A stretch of DNA of 9,726 bases from assembly GCA_002419365.1 (NCBI GenBank), contig DIGA01000007.1, forward strand, positions 1-9,726, written 5' to 3'. How positions within the stretch are numbered: position 1 is the first letter of the stretch; each line of letters opens with the position of its first letter. This document shows positions 1 to 6,772 of the stretch, in pieces. The notes beneath the pieces were generated by a model, which was not told the DNA's origin, ran no database searches, and was given only the letters and a program-made list of their open reading frames with translations. The stretch is from Mageeibacillus sp. UBA5734. GTDB taxonomy: Bacteria > Bacillota > Clostridia > Saccharofermentanales > UBA5734. Made by a program: the position numbers and the translations under genes.

Positions 1-495
1 GTAAAGGTAGCCCTTTTGAGCATCCGGTGCGATCCAGCGCAATCGCCAGAGACTCATGGGATTGAAACTGGAATAAATCACTTGGTCCTGCAGACCGGAT
101 GCTAAGACGCAGTCAACCACTTGCTTTTCCATGCCCCGGTAAGGGACTTCACTGTTTTTCAACTCGATATTGATCCGAAGACTGGTGTTGCGGCATAAAT
201 CAAGGACCTCATCCAGTGTGGGCAGGATGACCGCAGGCTGATCTGGCCAAGGTGCGGCGAAATTGAGCTGGCGCAGCTGGCTAAGTGTCCGCTGGGCAAT
301 CTGTCCCGGCTGGCCGGCCAGGCGGCCGGTTGTTTCATCGTGGGTGACCACCAGGATGCCATCTGCAGTGCGCTGGACATCGAGTTCGATCCCGTCGGCA
401 CCGATTTCGATCGCCCGTGCAAAAGCCGCCAGGGAATTTTCCGGTGCCTCGCCACTGGCACCGCGATGGGCCCAGACTTGCGGCCGCTTCTTCAT
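1..495 (-). CDS. Glycerophosphodiester phosphodiesterase (GDPD family), C-terminus cut by window edge
   Basis: The enzyme hydrolyses glycerophosphodiesters (deacylated phospholipid head groups) to glycerol-3-phosphate and an alcohol. The first 165 residues are present and the gene continues past base 1; the family is usually about 240 residues. Visible GDPD hallmarks are the HRG motif with catalytic His10 and Arg11, PEN at 18-20, the metal-binding pair Glu37 and Asp39 in GIELDV, His52 in VTHDE, the PTLDEVL segment at 92-98, and Glu111 in NIELK. These match the catalytic and metal-site spacing known for the family. HRG begins only ten residues in, so there is no signal peptide and the protein should be cytoplasmic, like UgpQ rather than periplasmic GlpQ. 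The start codon overlaps the stop of tag as ATGA (492-495), which decides the start and implies translational coupling. Family assignment is firm; the substrate is not known. Confidence 0.93.
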   Translation of the reverse strand, partial: MKKRPQVWAHRGASGEAPENSLAAFARAIEIGADGIELDVQRTADGILVVTHDETTGRLAGQPGQIAQRTLSQLRQLNFAAPWPDQPAVILPTLDEVLDLCRNTSLRINIELKNSEVPYRGMEKQVVDCVLASGLQDQVIYSSFNPMSLWRLRWIAPDAQKGYLY

Positions 496-1091
496 CCGTG
501 ATGACCCGGACAGCTGACCAGATGGTCGTTGACCAGACCGGCAGCCTGCAGGAAGGCATAGCAGATCGTCGAGCCGACAAATTTGAAGCCGCGGCGGGTG
601 AGATCCTTGCTCAGGCGATCGGACAGTTCAGTCCGGGCCGGTACGTCGGCCAGGGAAGCTGGTGCGTTGATGACCGGCTGGCCGCCCACAAATGACCATA
701 AATAAGCATCAAAACTGCCCCATTCGGCCTGGAGCTTTAAAAATGCCTGGGCGTTGAGGATTGCGGCCCGGATTTTCAGGCGGTTGCGGATGATCCCGGG
801 ATCGCCCAGCAGCGCGGCCACTTTTTCCTCGTCAAATCCAGCAACCTGGTTGGGGTCGAATCCGGAAAATGCGCGGCGGAAATTTTCCCGTTTGCGCAGG
901 ACAGTCAGCCAGCTCAGGCCAGCTTGCATGCCTTCGAGGATCAAAAGCTCGAACAGGGCCCGGTCATCGTGCAGGGGTTGCCCCCATTCGAGATCGTGGT
1001 ACTGGCGGTAGAGTGGATCCGAAACCGCCCAGGGGCAGATGGCTGCTTCCTGGGCGGTGCTGTCATTGGTTTGTGGTTGGTCACTGGTCAT
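492..1091 (-). CDS. tag: DNA-3-methyladenine glycosylase I
   Basis: This base-excision repair enzyme removes 3-methyladenine from alkylated DNA, leaving an abasic site. The 199-residue product is full length for the family. Tag signatures are CPW at 19-21, YHDLEWG at 31-37, the QAGLSW segment, FVGST followed by YAFLQAAGLVNDH, and a C-terminal Cys. The four residues expected to form the family's structural zinc site (two Cys, two His) are Cys19, His32, His190 and Cys194. About 15 extra polar residues precede the CPW motif compared with E. coli Tag. AAGGAG lies 8 bases before the ATG. The gene follows the transporter ATPase after 30 bases and its stop overlaps the start of the phosphodiesterase, so it is probably expressed as part of the transporter operon. 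No promoter was found in the 30-base gap. Confidence 0.96.
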   Translation of the reverse strand: MTSDQPQTNDSTAQEAAICPWAVSDPLYRQYHDLEWGQPLHDDRALFELLILEGMQAGLSWLTVLRKRENFRRAFSGFDPNQVAGFDEEKVAALLGDPGIIRNRLKIRAAILNAQAFLKLQAEWGSFDAYLWSFVGGQPVINAPASLADVPARTELSDRLSKDLTRRGFKFVGSTICYAFLQAAGLVNDHLVSCPGHHG

Positions 1092-1121
1092 GGGACAGAC
1101 TCCTTGCGAATCTTTCGCAGG

Positions 1122-1901
1122 TCAGTTGCGCTCCAGGATCCGGTCAAGGAAGATCCGGGTCCGTTCCTGGCGTGGTGCATTGAAAATAACATCGGGGCTG
1201 TCATCCTCGACGATGACGCCCTTGTCCATGAAGACAACCCGGTTGCTGACTTCACGGGCAAACTGCATTTCATGCGTGACGACGAGCATGGTCAGGCCGG
1301 AATTGGCCAGGTCGCGCATGACCTTGAGCACTTCACCGACCATTTCGGGATCGAGGGCTGAGGTCGGTTCGTCAAAGAGCAGGATTTCCGGCTCCATGGC
1401 CAGGGCACGGGCAATGGCAGCCCGCTGTTTCTGGCCACCGGAAAGCTGGCGCGGCTTGGCATTCATGAACTGGGCCATGCCAACCTTTTCCAGATAGGCC
1501 AGGGCTTTCTGGCGTGCTTCATCCGGTTTGCGGCCCAGCACGCGGATCTGGCCCACCAGGCAGTTGTCGAGCACATTCATGTTGTTGAACAGATTGAACT
1601 GCTGGAAAACCATGCCGACATGGGTGCGGTAGTCCGACACCCGGTGACTGCCGCGCAGGATGCTCTCGCCATGGTGCAGGATGTCGCCGGAGGTGGGTGT
1701 CTCAAGGAGATTGATGCAGCGCAGCAGAGTCGACTTGCCGGAGCCAGAGGAGCCGATGATCGAGACGACTTCACCTTTCTGGACTTTGAAATCAATGTCG
1801 CGCAACACGGGATTGGTGCCAAACGTTTTGCCCAGGTGGACGACTTCGATGATGTTGCCAGCGTCACCTGTAAGCGGGGTGGCAGCGGGTGCGTGATTCA
1901 T
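1122..1901 (-). CDS. Polar amino acid ABC transporter, ATP-binding subunit (GlnQ/HisP type)
   Basis: Cytoplasmic ATPase that drives the importer encoded by the two genes before it. Numbered from the start at 1901 (259 residues), the nucleotide-binding fold is complete: Walker A GSSGSGKST at 50-58, Q-loop Gln100 in VFQQFNLF, ABC signature LSGGQKQR at 153-160, Walker B LLFDEP at 174-179, D-loop SALD at 181-184 and switch His210 in VVTHEM. This pattern is typical of the polar amino acid transporter (PAAT) ATPases. The chosen ATG overlaps the permease stop as ATGA (1898-1901) with a G-rich stretch just upstream. A GTG at 1914-1916 would add five residues but lies deeper inside the permease gene. 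The first 15 or so residues before the fold are poorly conserved. Which amino acid is carried cannot be read from this subunit. Confidence 0.95.
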   Translation of the reverse strand: MNHAPAATPLTGDAGNIIEVVHLGKTFGTNPVLRDIDFKVQKGEVVSIIGSSGSGKSTLLRCINLLETPTSGDILHHGESILRGSHRVSDYRTHVGMVFQQFNLFNNMNVLDNCLVGQIRVLGRKPDEARQKALAYLEKVGMAQFMNAKPRQLSGGQKQRAAIARALAMEPEILLFDEPTSALDPEMVGEVLKVMRDLANSGLTMLVVTHEMQFAREVSNRVVFMDKGVIVEDDSPDVIFNAPRQERTRIFLDRILERN

Positions 1902-2746
1902 GCTTGTCCCCCCCACTTTCCGCGGATGGCCAGGTTGCCATCGCCATGGTGGACATGGATCATGCCATCCGGCGTGGTCTGCGAGCCCATGATGGTGTAA
2001 TTGTCCGGTCCGTCGAGCTTTTTCTCCAAAAGGCGGAGCAGGCGTGTGACGGTGAAAGTCAGGATCAGGTAGATCACACTGGTGACAAAAAACACTTCAA
2101 AATAGCGCATGTAGGTGCCGGCCGCAGATTTGCTCATGAAGAAGAGTTCCGTGACGGATATGACATTGAGCACGGAGGTGTCCTTGATGTTGACAACCAG
2201 CTCATTGCCGGTCGCTGGCAGGATGTTGCGGATCGCCTGCGGCAGGATCACGTAGACCATGGTCTTGATATGGTTCATGCCGATCGCCTGGGCAGCTTCG
2301 GTCTGGCCGCGGTCGATCGAATCGATGCCGCCGCGGATGATTTCGGCCATGTAGGCACCGGTATTGATCGAGACGATCAGGATGCCGGCCAGAATGGCGG
2401 AAAGATCCCAGCCCAGGAGCTGTGAAGAGCCATAGTAGAGGACCATGGCCTGGACAATCATTGGGGTGCCGCGGAAGACCTCGATGTAGACAGTCAGGAG
2501 GAACTGGGCAAATCTGACCAGCCCGCGGACGGTTAGAGGTGTGGAGGGTTTGAGCGGGATGGTGCGCACGATGGCCACCAGCAGCCCGATCAAAAAGCCG
2601 GCAGCTGTGCCTGTGATGGCAATCAGCAACGTGTTTCTGGCACCGGTCAGAAAGAGCGGGCCGTATTGCCGGATGACAAACAGGACCCAGCCCCAGAAAT
2701 TTTCCGGCAAGGTGGCCAATACGAATCCTGTGGCTGAGAATCCCAT
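1898..2746 (-). CDS. Polar amino acid ABC transporter, permease subunit (HisM/GlnP family)
   Basis: Membrane subunit of the importer, 282 residues. After a short N-terminal lead comes the family pattern: GARNTLLIA entering the first core membrane helix (about 38-60), the EVFRGTPMIVQ segment at 89-99, hydrophobic helices around 115-128, and the cytoplasmic EAA loop starting at Glu150 (EAAQAIGM) that contacts the ATPase. Further helices follow to about residue 235. The last 40 or so residues form a soluble tail with a DGPDNYTIMGSQ stretch and a His-rich HVHH patch. The start lies only five bases after the stop of the binding-protein gene and has no good Shine-Dalgarno, so translation is probably coupled to that gene. 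The C-terminus overlaps the ATPase start. A single permease implies a homodimeric channel. Confidence 0.95.
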   Translation of the reverse strand: MGFSATGFVLATLPENFWGWVLFVIRQYGPLFLTGARNTLLIAITGTAAGFLIGLLVAIVRTIPLKPSTPLTVRGLVRFAQFLLTVYIEVFRGTPMIVQAMVLYYGSSQLLGWDLSAILAGILIVSINTGAYMAEIIRGGIDSIDRGQTEAAQAIGMNHIKTMVYVILPQAIRNILPATGNELVVNIKDTSVLNVISVTELFFMSKSAAGTYMRYFEVFFVTSVIYLILTFTVTRLLRLLEKKLDGPDNYTIMGSQTTPDGMIHVHHGDGNLAIRGKWGGQA

Positions 2747-2751
2747 GGTGC

Positions 2752-3582
2752 TTACTGGGCGACCGGCTGGGTCTTGATGGCGGTTTCCATCATCGTGTCC
2801 CGCTGGTCCTGCCCAATTTCGGCCAAGGCTTCGTTGATTGTCTTGACCAGGTCAGCACTGCCCTTTTTGACCGCAACCGCGACCGCGACATTTTCATCGG
2901 CATAGCTAAAGCCCTGGCCAGCGGCAAATTCGACATAGGTCAGATCTGGATTGGCTGCGACAGCTGAGATGGCGCCGGGCTTTTCCGAGACGTAGCCGTC
3001 GATCTTGCCCGATGCAACGGCGACGATCATGGCCGGGAAATTGTCCATGGCGGTCTGCTTGTCAACGCCAGCGATCTGGTCGACCACTTCATAATGGAAG
3101 GTGTTGAGCTGGGCGGTGATTTTAGCGCCGTTCAGGTCGGCCAGTGACTTTGCAGCGGCAAAAGGGCTATCTTTCTTAACAACAATGACCAGGTCGGAAC
3201 GATAGTAAGAGTCAGAAAAATCGACCGTGGCTTTGCGTTCCTCAGTCGGTGACATGCCGGCGATGATGGCGTCGATCTTGCCGGAGGTCAGGGCTGGAAT
3301 CAGACCGTCCCATTCGGTTTTGACAATGACGAGCTCTTTGCCAAGCTTGGCCGCGATCTTCCGGGCCACCTCGACATCATAGCCACCGGCGTATTCGCTC
3401 GGGCTGTTGCTGATCGAGACTGCGCCATGACTGGTGTCCGTTTGAGTCCAGTTGAAGGGGGCGTAGTTGCATTCCAGACCGACTTTGAATTGATTACTTT
3501 CCTTCTTGGCGCAGCCAGCCAGAAGACTCAGGGACAAGACGGTGATCAGAACAAGGGCGATCATTTTTTTTGCGTGACGCAT
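2752..3582 (-). CDS. Amino acid ABC transporter substrate-binding lipoprotein (SBP_bac_3 family)
   Basis: Extracellular ligand-binding component, 276 residues. The N-terminus is a lipoprotein signal: basic MRHAKK, a hydrophobic core, then lipobox LAGC with lipidated Cys24, so the mature protein should be anchored to the outer face of the cytoplasmic membrane. The binding domain shows YAPFNW at 40-45, GYDVEVARKIAAKLG at 67-81, WDGLIPALTSGKIDAIIAGMSPTEERK at 91-117 and FSDSYY at 122-127. Arg116 is at the position that usually binds the ligand's carboxylate in this family. About 20 residues lie between the YAPFNW and GYDV blocks, longer than in GlnH-type proteins. GAGGAG lies about 7 bases before the ATG. 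It is the first gene of the importer operon, behind its own promoter. The amino acid bound is unknown. Confidence 0.95.
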   Translation of the reverse strand: MRHAKKMIALVLITVLSLSLLAGCAKKESNQFKVGLECNYAPFNWTQTDTSHGAVSISNSPSEYAGGYDVEVARKIAAKLGKELVIVKTEWDGLIPALTSGKIDAIIAGMSPTEERKATVDFSDSYYRSDLVIVVKKDSPFAAAKSLADLNGAKITAQLNTFHYEVVDQIAGVDKQTAMDNFPAMIVAVASGKIDGYVSEKPGAISAVAANPDLTYVEFAAGQGFSYADENVAVAVAVKKGSADLVKTINEALAEIGQDQRDTMMETAIKTQPVAQ

Positions 3583-3612
3583 AACAGTTCTCCTCTAAAA
3601 AAATGGGTGAGA

Positions 3613-3641
3613 ATTGAAACTGGAAAGTGGTGTTGTGACAA
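3613..3641 (-). promoter_or_regulatory. Probable sigma-A-type promoter of the transporter operon
   Basis: On the minus strand TTGTCA (3636-3641, 5 of 6 consensus) and TTCAAT (3613-3618, 4 of 6) are separated by 17 bases, about 30 bases ahead of the binding-protein start. The -35 box overlaps the T-tract of the preceding terminator, so termination of the upstream gene and initiation of this operon abut. An alternative pair (TTGACG, 17 bases, CAAAAT) lies upstream of the hairpin and would place the hairpin at the start of the transcript as a possible attenuator. Called by eye only. Confidence 0.45.
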
Positions 3642-3671
3642 AAAAGACTTGGACCGGCAAGGCCAAGTCTT
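3640..3671 (-). terminator. Rho-independent terminator after the DUF554 gene
   Basis: A perfect 9-bp stem (AAGACTTGG at 3644-3652 with CCAAGTCTT at 3663-3671) closes a 10-base loop in which two more G-C pairs can form. Read on the minus strand it ends in a T-run through 3640. It lies about 70 bases past the DUF554 stop, in the right orientation to end that transcript. Between the two are A-rich short repeats (three copies of CAAAAA plus a variable tail, 3709-3740), including a weak second hairpin. Confidence 0.75.
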
Positions 3672-3740
3672 GATTGATTATTTTGAACTGATCCTGAAAA
3701 TCCGTCAACAAAAACTGGCAAAAATCCAGCAAAAATTGGC

Positions 3741-4475
3741 TTAAAATGGCCAGATCGACTGAAAAACTGCAAAGAGGACTGGGACAAACACCGCCGGAAG
3801 CAAATTGCCGATGGCGATTTTCTTCTCGAGCAGGAAATTCAAGCCGATACCGGCGATCAGGACCGATCCGACCAAGGACAGCTGGCCGACCAGGATATCA
3901 CTCATGTAGGGCTGCAAGGACTGCGCCATCAGGGTGATGGCACCCTGGTACAAACCTACGGACAACGCAGACAAAAAGACGCCGCTGCCGAGGGTGGCCG
4001 TGAAGAAGATCGCGACCGTTCCGTCGAGGATGGACTTGGCATACAGGGTCGTGGCATTACCGGTCAGGCCGTCCTCCAGGGCGCCGAGGATGGCCATGGC
4101 CCCGACACAATAAAGGATGGTGGCCGAGACAAAACCTTCGACAAACGTCGAGTTCTGGCCATTGGCCCGGAAAAGGCGCTGCAACAGACCGCCCAGGTTT
4201 TCCAGGCGCTGTTCGAGATTGAGAGCCGCGCCGACCAGGCTGCCGATGACCAGGGACAGGATCATCAGCATGCCCTGCGTGCTGGTCAGGATGTCACCCT
4301 CCACCTTGAACATCTGGACCAGGGTCCCGCTGACACCGACAAAAAGCACGGCCAGGCCGATCCCCTGCAGTGTGGTGCGCCGGATCCTTTCCGGCAAGCC
4401 GCCCCGGGCTAATAAGCCCAGCCCGGCACCTGCTACGATTGCAGCCATATTGACAAGTGTACCTGATCCGATCAT
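3741..4475 (-). CDS. DUF554 family integral membrane protein (YqgA/YdfK type)
   Basis: A 244-residue, very hydrophobic protein with the DUF554 layout. It opens with MIGSGTLVNMAAIVAGAGLG, the conserved N-terminal membrane segment, followed by a short cationic loop (LPERIRRTTLQGIGL). Later come the Gly-rich ILSLVIGSLVGAALNLE stretch, the FVEGFVSATILYCVGAMAILGALEDG block and the KSILDGTVAIFF block. Six or seven membrane segments can be counted by eye. The family is widespread in bacteria and often annotated as a putative transporter, but its function is not established. AGAGGAG lies about 8 bases before the ATG. It stands alone, transcribed away from the nucleoside kinase and closed by its own terminator. 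Family assignment is firm, function unknown. Confidence 0.92.
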   Translation of the reverse strand: MIGSGTLVNMAAIVAGAGLGLLARGGLPERIRRTTLQGIGLAVLFVGVSGTLVQMFKVEGDILTSTQGMLMILSLVIGSLVGAALNLEQRLENLGGLLQRLFRANGQNSTFVEGFVSATILYCVGAMAILGALEDGLTGNATTLYAKSILDGTVAIFFTATLGSGVFLSALSVGLYQGAITLMAQSLQPYMSDILVGQLSLVGSVLIAGIGLNFLLEKKIAIGNLLPAVFVPVLFAVFQSIWPF

Positions 4476-4530
4476 ATCCCAAACTCCTCTGAGTCGACCT
4501 ATTTCTGCGTCACCGGGCTTGCAGACAAAA

Positions 4531-4544
4531 CATCAACGTTGATG
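4531..4544. promoter_or_regulatory. Perfect 14-bp palindrome in the divergent intergenic region (candidate operator)
   Basis: CATCAACGTTGATG is a perfect palindrome near the middle of the 145-base gap between the divergent DUF554 and nucleoside kinase genes. A weak plus-strand promoter (CAGACA at 4522-4527, 18 bases, TACCAT at 4546-4551) would put it between the -35 and -10 boxes, a classic repressor position. Symmetry and location are seen; regulator and promoter are inferred. Confidence 0.4.
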
Positions 4545-4620
4545 ATACCATAGGAAAAAGTGTTCCACACGCTGGAATAACCGGATTTTTGACGATATCG
4601 CTGGACTGGAGGCGACTTGG

Positions 4621-5619
4621 ATGGCGCAATTGGTGCACATGAGGATTCTCAGCATTGAGGATCTGGAAGAATCTCTTGGTGTTTCCCGGTTCAGGGATTT
4701 CATCTTGCATTCTGAAGAGCGCTTTCAAAAGCAGCTGGCCAAGGTGGTCCGCCGCGTGACTGAGGATCTGGCGATCCAGGCTGTCTTTGTATCCGGTCCG
4801 ACCTCTTCAGGCAAAACGACTTTCAGCCGCCGCCTGGCCGAGGCGGTCCGGGATTCGGGACGACTGGCCAGGGTTGTCTCCCTGGATGACTACTACAAGG
4901 TAGACAGTGTGCGCTACGATGCCTGGGGTCGGCCGGATTTCGAAAGCCTCGACACACTCGAGACCGACCTGATGGCCAGCCAGCTGGCGGATTTGCTGCA
5001 AGGCAAGACCATCATCCTGCCCCGGTTTGACTTTGTCACCCGGACACGTTCGATGCCCGTGGAAAATGAGCTGACACTCGGGACCGGTGATCTCCTGATT
5101 GTCGAAGGCCTGCATGGCCTGCATGATTCCATCGTCGGCCATTTGCCGCGTCAGGCCTGGCTGGGGGTGTTCATCATGCCTTGGTGCTCCCTGCTGGATG
5201 GGCGCCAGCTGCTGGGATCGCGTGACTTGCGCATGTTGCGCCGCATCAGCCGCGACGTGGTCCATCGCGGCTCGACCGCCCTGTCGACCATCGACTACTG
5301 GCCGATGATCGACCAGACTGAGCAGCAATTCTTTCCACAGTACCTGAAACAGGCTGATGTCTACATCAATTCGTGCCTGGATTACGAATTCTGCATTGTC
5401 GCCCCCAAGGCCTACCATCACATTCTCAGTTCCTTGCAGGAATATGAAGATGAAACCTTGCCAGCTTCGATCTACATCAGACCGACCAATGCCCTGGGCT
5501 ACGCGGACCTTGATTCAGCTGTCGCAGAAGCACGCCATCTTGTTGCAGCCTGTGAACATATCCCGATGGTCGACCATTTCGAGATTCCGGACCAGTCCAT
5601 CCTGCACGAATTCATCTGA
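4621..5619 (+). CDS. Uridine-kinase-like nucleoside kinase (PRK/URK P-loop family)
   Basis: Predicted to phosphorylate a nucleoside using a nucleoside triphosphate, in the cytoplasm. The 332-residue protein has a roughly 50-residue helical lead, then a uridine kinase core: Walker A GPTSSGKTT at 59-67, LDDYY at 88-92 after the first long helix, the DFESLDTLETD segment at 106-116, VEGLHGLHD at 161-169 and the lid RMLRRISRDVVHRGST at 204-219. A FFPQYLKQADVYINSCLDYE block follows. These blocks match clostridial nucleoside kinases, which usually also carry N-terminal TGS and threonyl-tRNA-synthetase-like domains and exceed 500 residues. Here only the short lead remains before the P-loop. GGAGG at 4608-4612 supports the first ATG; a second in-frame ATG at 4639 is less well placed. 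The substrate cannot be told from sequence. Confidence 0.88.
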   Translation: MAQLVHMRILSIEDLEESLGVSRFRDFILHSEERFQKQLAKVVRRVTEDLAIQAVFVSGPTSSGKTTFSRRLAEAVRDSGRLARVVSLDDYYKVDSVRYDAWGRPDFESLDTLETDLMASQLADLLQGKTIILPRFDFVTRTRSMPVENELTLGTGDLLIVEGLHGLHDSIVGHLPRQAWLGVFIMPWCSLLDGRQLLGSRDLRMLRRISRDVVHRGSTALSTIDYWPMIDQTEQQFFPQYLKQADVYINSCLDYEFCIVAPKAYHHILSSLQEYEDETLPASIYIRPTNALGYADLDSAVAEARHLVAACEHIPMVDHFEIPDQSILHEFI

Positions 5620-5624
5620 CCTGC

Positions 5625-5652
5625 TTGACAAGACCAGCGGGTTGGCTACTAT
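5625..5652 (+). promoter_or_regulatory. Promoter upstream of metA
   Basis: A perfect TTGACA (5625-5630) and TACTAT (5647-5652) are separated by 16 bases, a few bases past the kinase stop. Transcription would start near 5660, giving a leader of about 60 bases. That is too short for the common SAM riboswitches, and none was seen. The leader holds small dyads only: GGCC-gttt-GGCC at 5671-5682, and TGATC/GATCA at 5686-5690 and 5698-5702. A CTACT/AGTAG dyad (5646-5667) overlaps the -10 box. Confidence 0.6.
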
Positions 5653-5718
5653 TTTTACAGACAGTAGTCAGGCCGTTTGGCCCCATGATCTGGATGTGAT
5701 CATCGATGGAGGTACGCC

Positions 5719-6648
5719 ATGCCGATCAAGATCCCCAATGACCTGCCGGCAGCAGAGATTCTCGAACAGGAGAGCGTCTTTGTCATGCGTGATGACCGCG
5801 CGTACAGCCAGGACATCCGCCCCCTGAGAATCCTCCTCCTCAACCTGATGCCCACCAAAGTCGTCACCGAAACCCAGCTGTTGCGGCTCTTGAGCAACAC
5901 CCCGCTCCAGATCGATGTTGATTTCCTCTACACCGCCAGTTATAGCCCGAAAAACACGTCTACGGACCACCTGATCAAGTTCTATGAAACGTTTGACCAG
6001 GTCCGCCACCGCCATTATGATGGCATGATCATCACCGGCGCGCCCGTTGAGCAGATGCCTTTTGAGGATGTCGCCTATTGGCCGGAACTGTGTGAAATCA
6101 TGGAGTGGAGCAAGTCTCATGTCTACTCGACCATGCACATCTGCTGGGGGGCCCAGGCTGGCCTGTACTATCATTACGGGATCCCCAAATATGACTTGCC
6201 TGCCAAAATGTTCGGTATTTTTCCCCACAGCCGCAGCTGGACACGCCCAGTCAAACTGTTCCGTGGCCTGGATGACATTTTCTATGTCCCGCACTCCCGC
6301 CACACCGAAATCCGCCGCAGTGACCTCGAAAAGGTCAGCGACCTGCGCATCCTGTCCGAATCAGAAGAATCCGGTGTCTACGCCGTCTCGGACATGAGCG
6401 GGCGGCAGATCTTCCTGACCGGCCATGTCGAATATGACCCCATGACCCTGAAATCCGAATACGACCGTGATGTGAGCCGCGGTCTGCCGATCGACCCACC
6501 GAGGAACTATTTCCAGAACGACGATCCAGCCCGGCCGCCGATCATGCGCTGGCGCAGTTCAGCCTATTTGCTCTTTGCCAATTGGCTCAACTATTACGTC
6601 TACCAGGAGACACCGTTCGACCTGGATTCGATCCACGCCGAGCACTGA
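5719..6648 (+). CDS. metA: Homoserine O-acyltransferase, probably acetyl-CoA-dependent
   Basis: First committed step of methionine synthesis: it acylates the hydroxyl of homoserine so that sulfur can be introduced. The 309-residue protein is full length and collinear with characterised MetA proteins. The nucleophile is Cys142 in MHICWGAQA, and the catalytic His235 and Glu237 lie in GHVEYD, at exactly the standard numbering. The early block PLRILLLNLMPTKVVTETQLLRLL (35-58) is typical. Residue 111 is Glu (TGAPVEQ); in this family Glu111 favours acetyl-CoA and Gly111 succinyl-CoA, so O-acetylhomoserine is the predicted product. GGAGG at 5708-5712 lies 6 bases before the ATG, and a promoter sits in the 99-base gap upstream. 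No other methionine gene is in the window. Confidence 0.96.
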   Translation: MPIKIPNDLPAAEILEQESVFVMRDDRAYSQDIRPLRILLLNLMPTKVVTETQLLRLLSNTPLQIDVDFLYTASYSPKNTSTDHLIKFYETFDQVRHRHYDGMIITGAPVEQMPFEDVAYWPELCEIMEWSKSHVYSTMHICWGAQAGLYYHYGIPKYDLPAKMFGIFPHSRSWTRPVKLFRGLDDIFYVPHSRHTEIRRSDLEKVSDLRILSESEESGVYAVSDMSGRQIFLTGHVEYDPMTLKSEYDRDVSRGLPIDPPRNYFQNDDPARPPIMRWRSSAYLLFANWLNYYVYQETPFDLDSIHAEH

Positions 6649-6668
6649 GCCAGGCTCCCGGAAGGCAT

Positions 6669-6710
6669 GTAACTTCAGTTACTGTAGAAATTATGGGCAT
6701 GCTCTACTAT
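6669..6710 (+). promoter_or_regulatory. Dyad and weak promoter ahead of trxA
   Basis: GTAACT and AGTTAC (6669-6674, 6677-6682) form a 6-2-6 dyad. Downstream, TACTAT at 6705-6710 can serve as a -10 box; it is identical to the hexamer proposed for metA, but no good -35 lies at the right distance. A dyad next to a -35 position suggests binding of an activator or repressor. Further on, GCCGG (6728-6732) can pair with CCGGC (6751-6755) in the leader. Weak evidence. Confidence 0.3.
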
Positions 6711-6772
6711 CGAGACAAACAAGCAACGCCGGGATACCTAACACCACACACCGGCTTTTGAGGAGGAACCCA

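Noticed and set aside
1889..2425. Plus-strand open frame of 178 codons within the permease gene
   Set aside because: Antisense shadow of a well-conserved permease; Asp/Gly/His-rich translation typical of a complementary frame.
5660..5718. SAM riboswitch or T-box in the metA leader
   Set aside because: The leader is only about 60 bases after the predicted start and shows only small dyads; no riboswitch core could be laid out.
5668..6303. Minus-strand open frame of 211 codons across metA
   Set aside because: Antisense shadow of metA, which keeps every catalytic residue at standard numbering.
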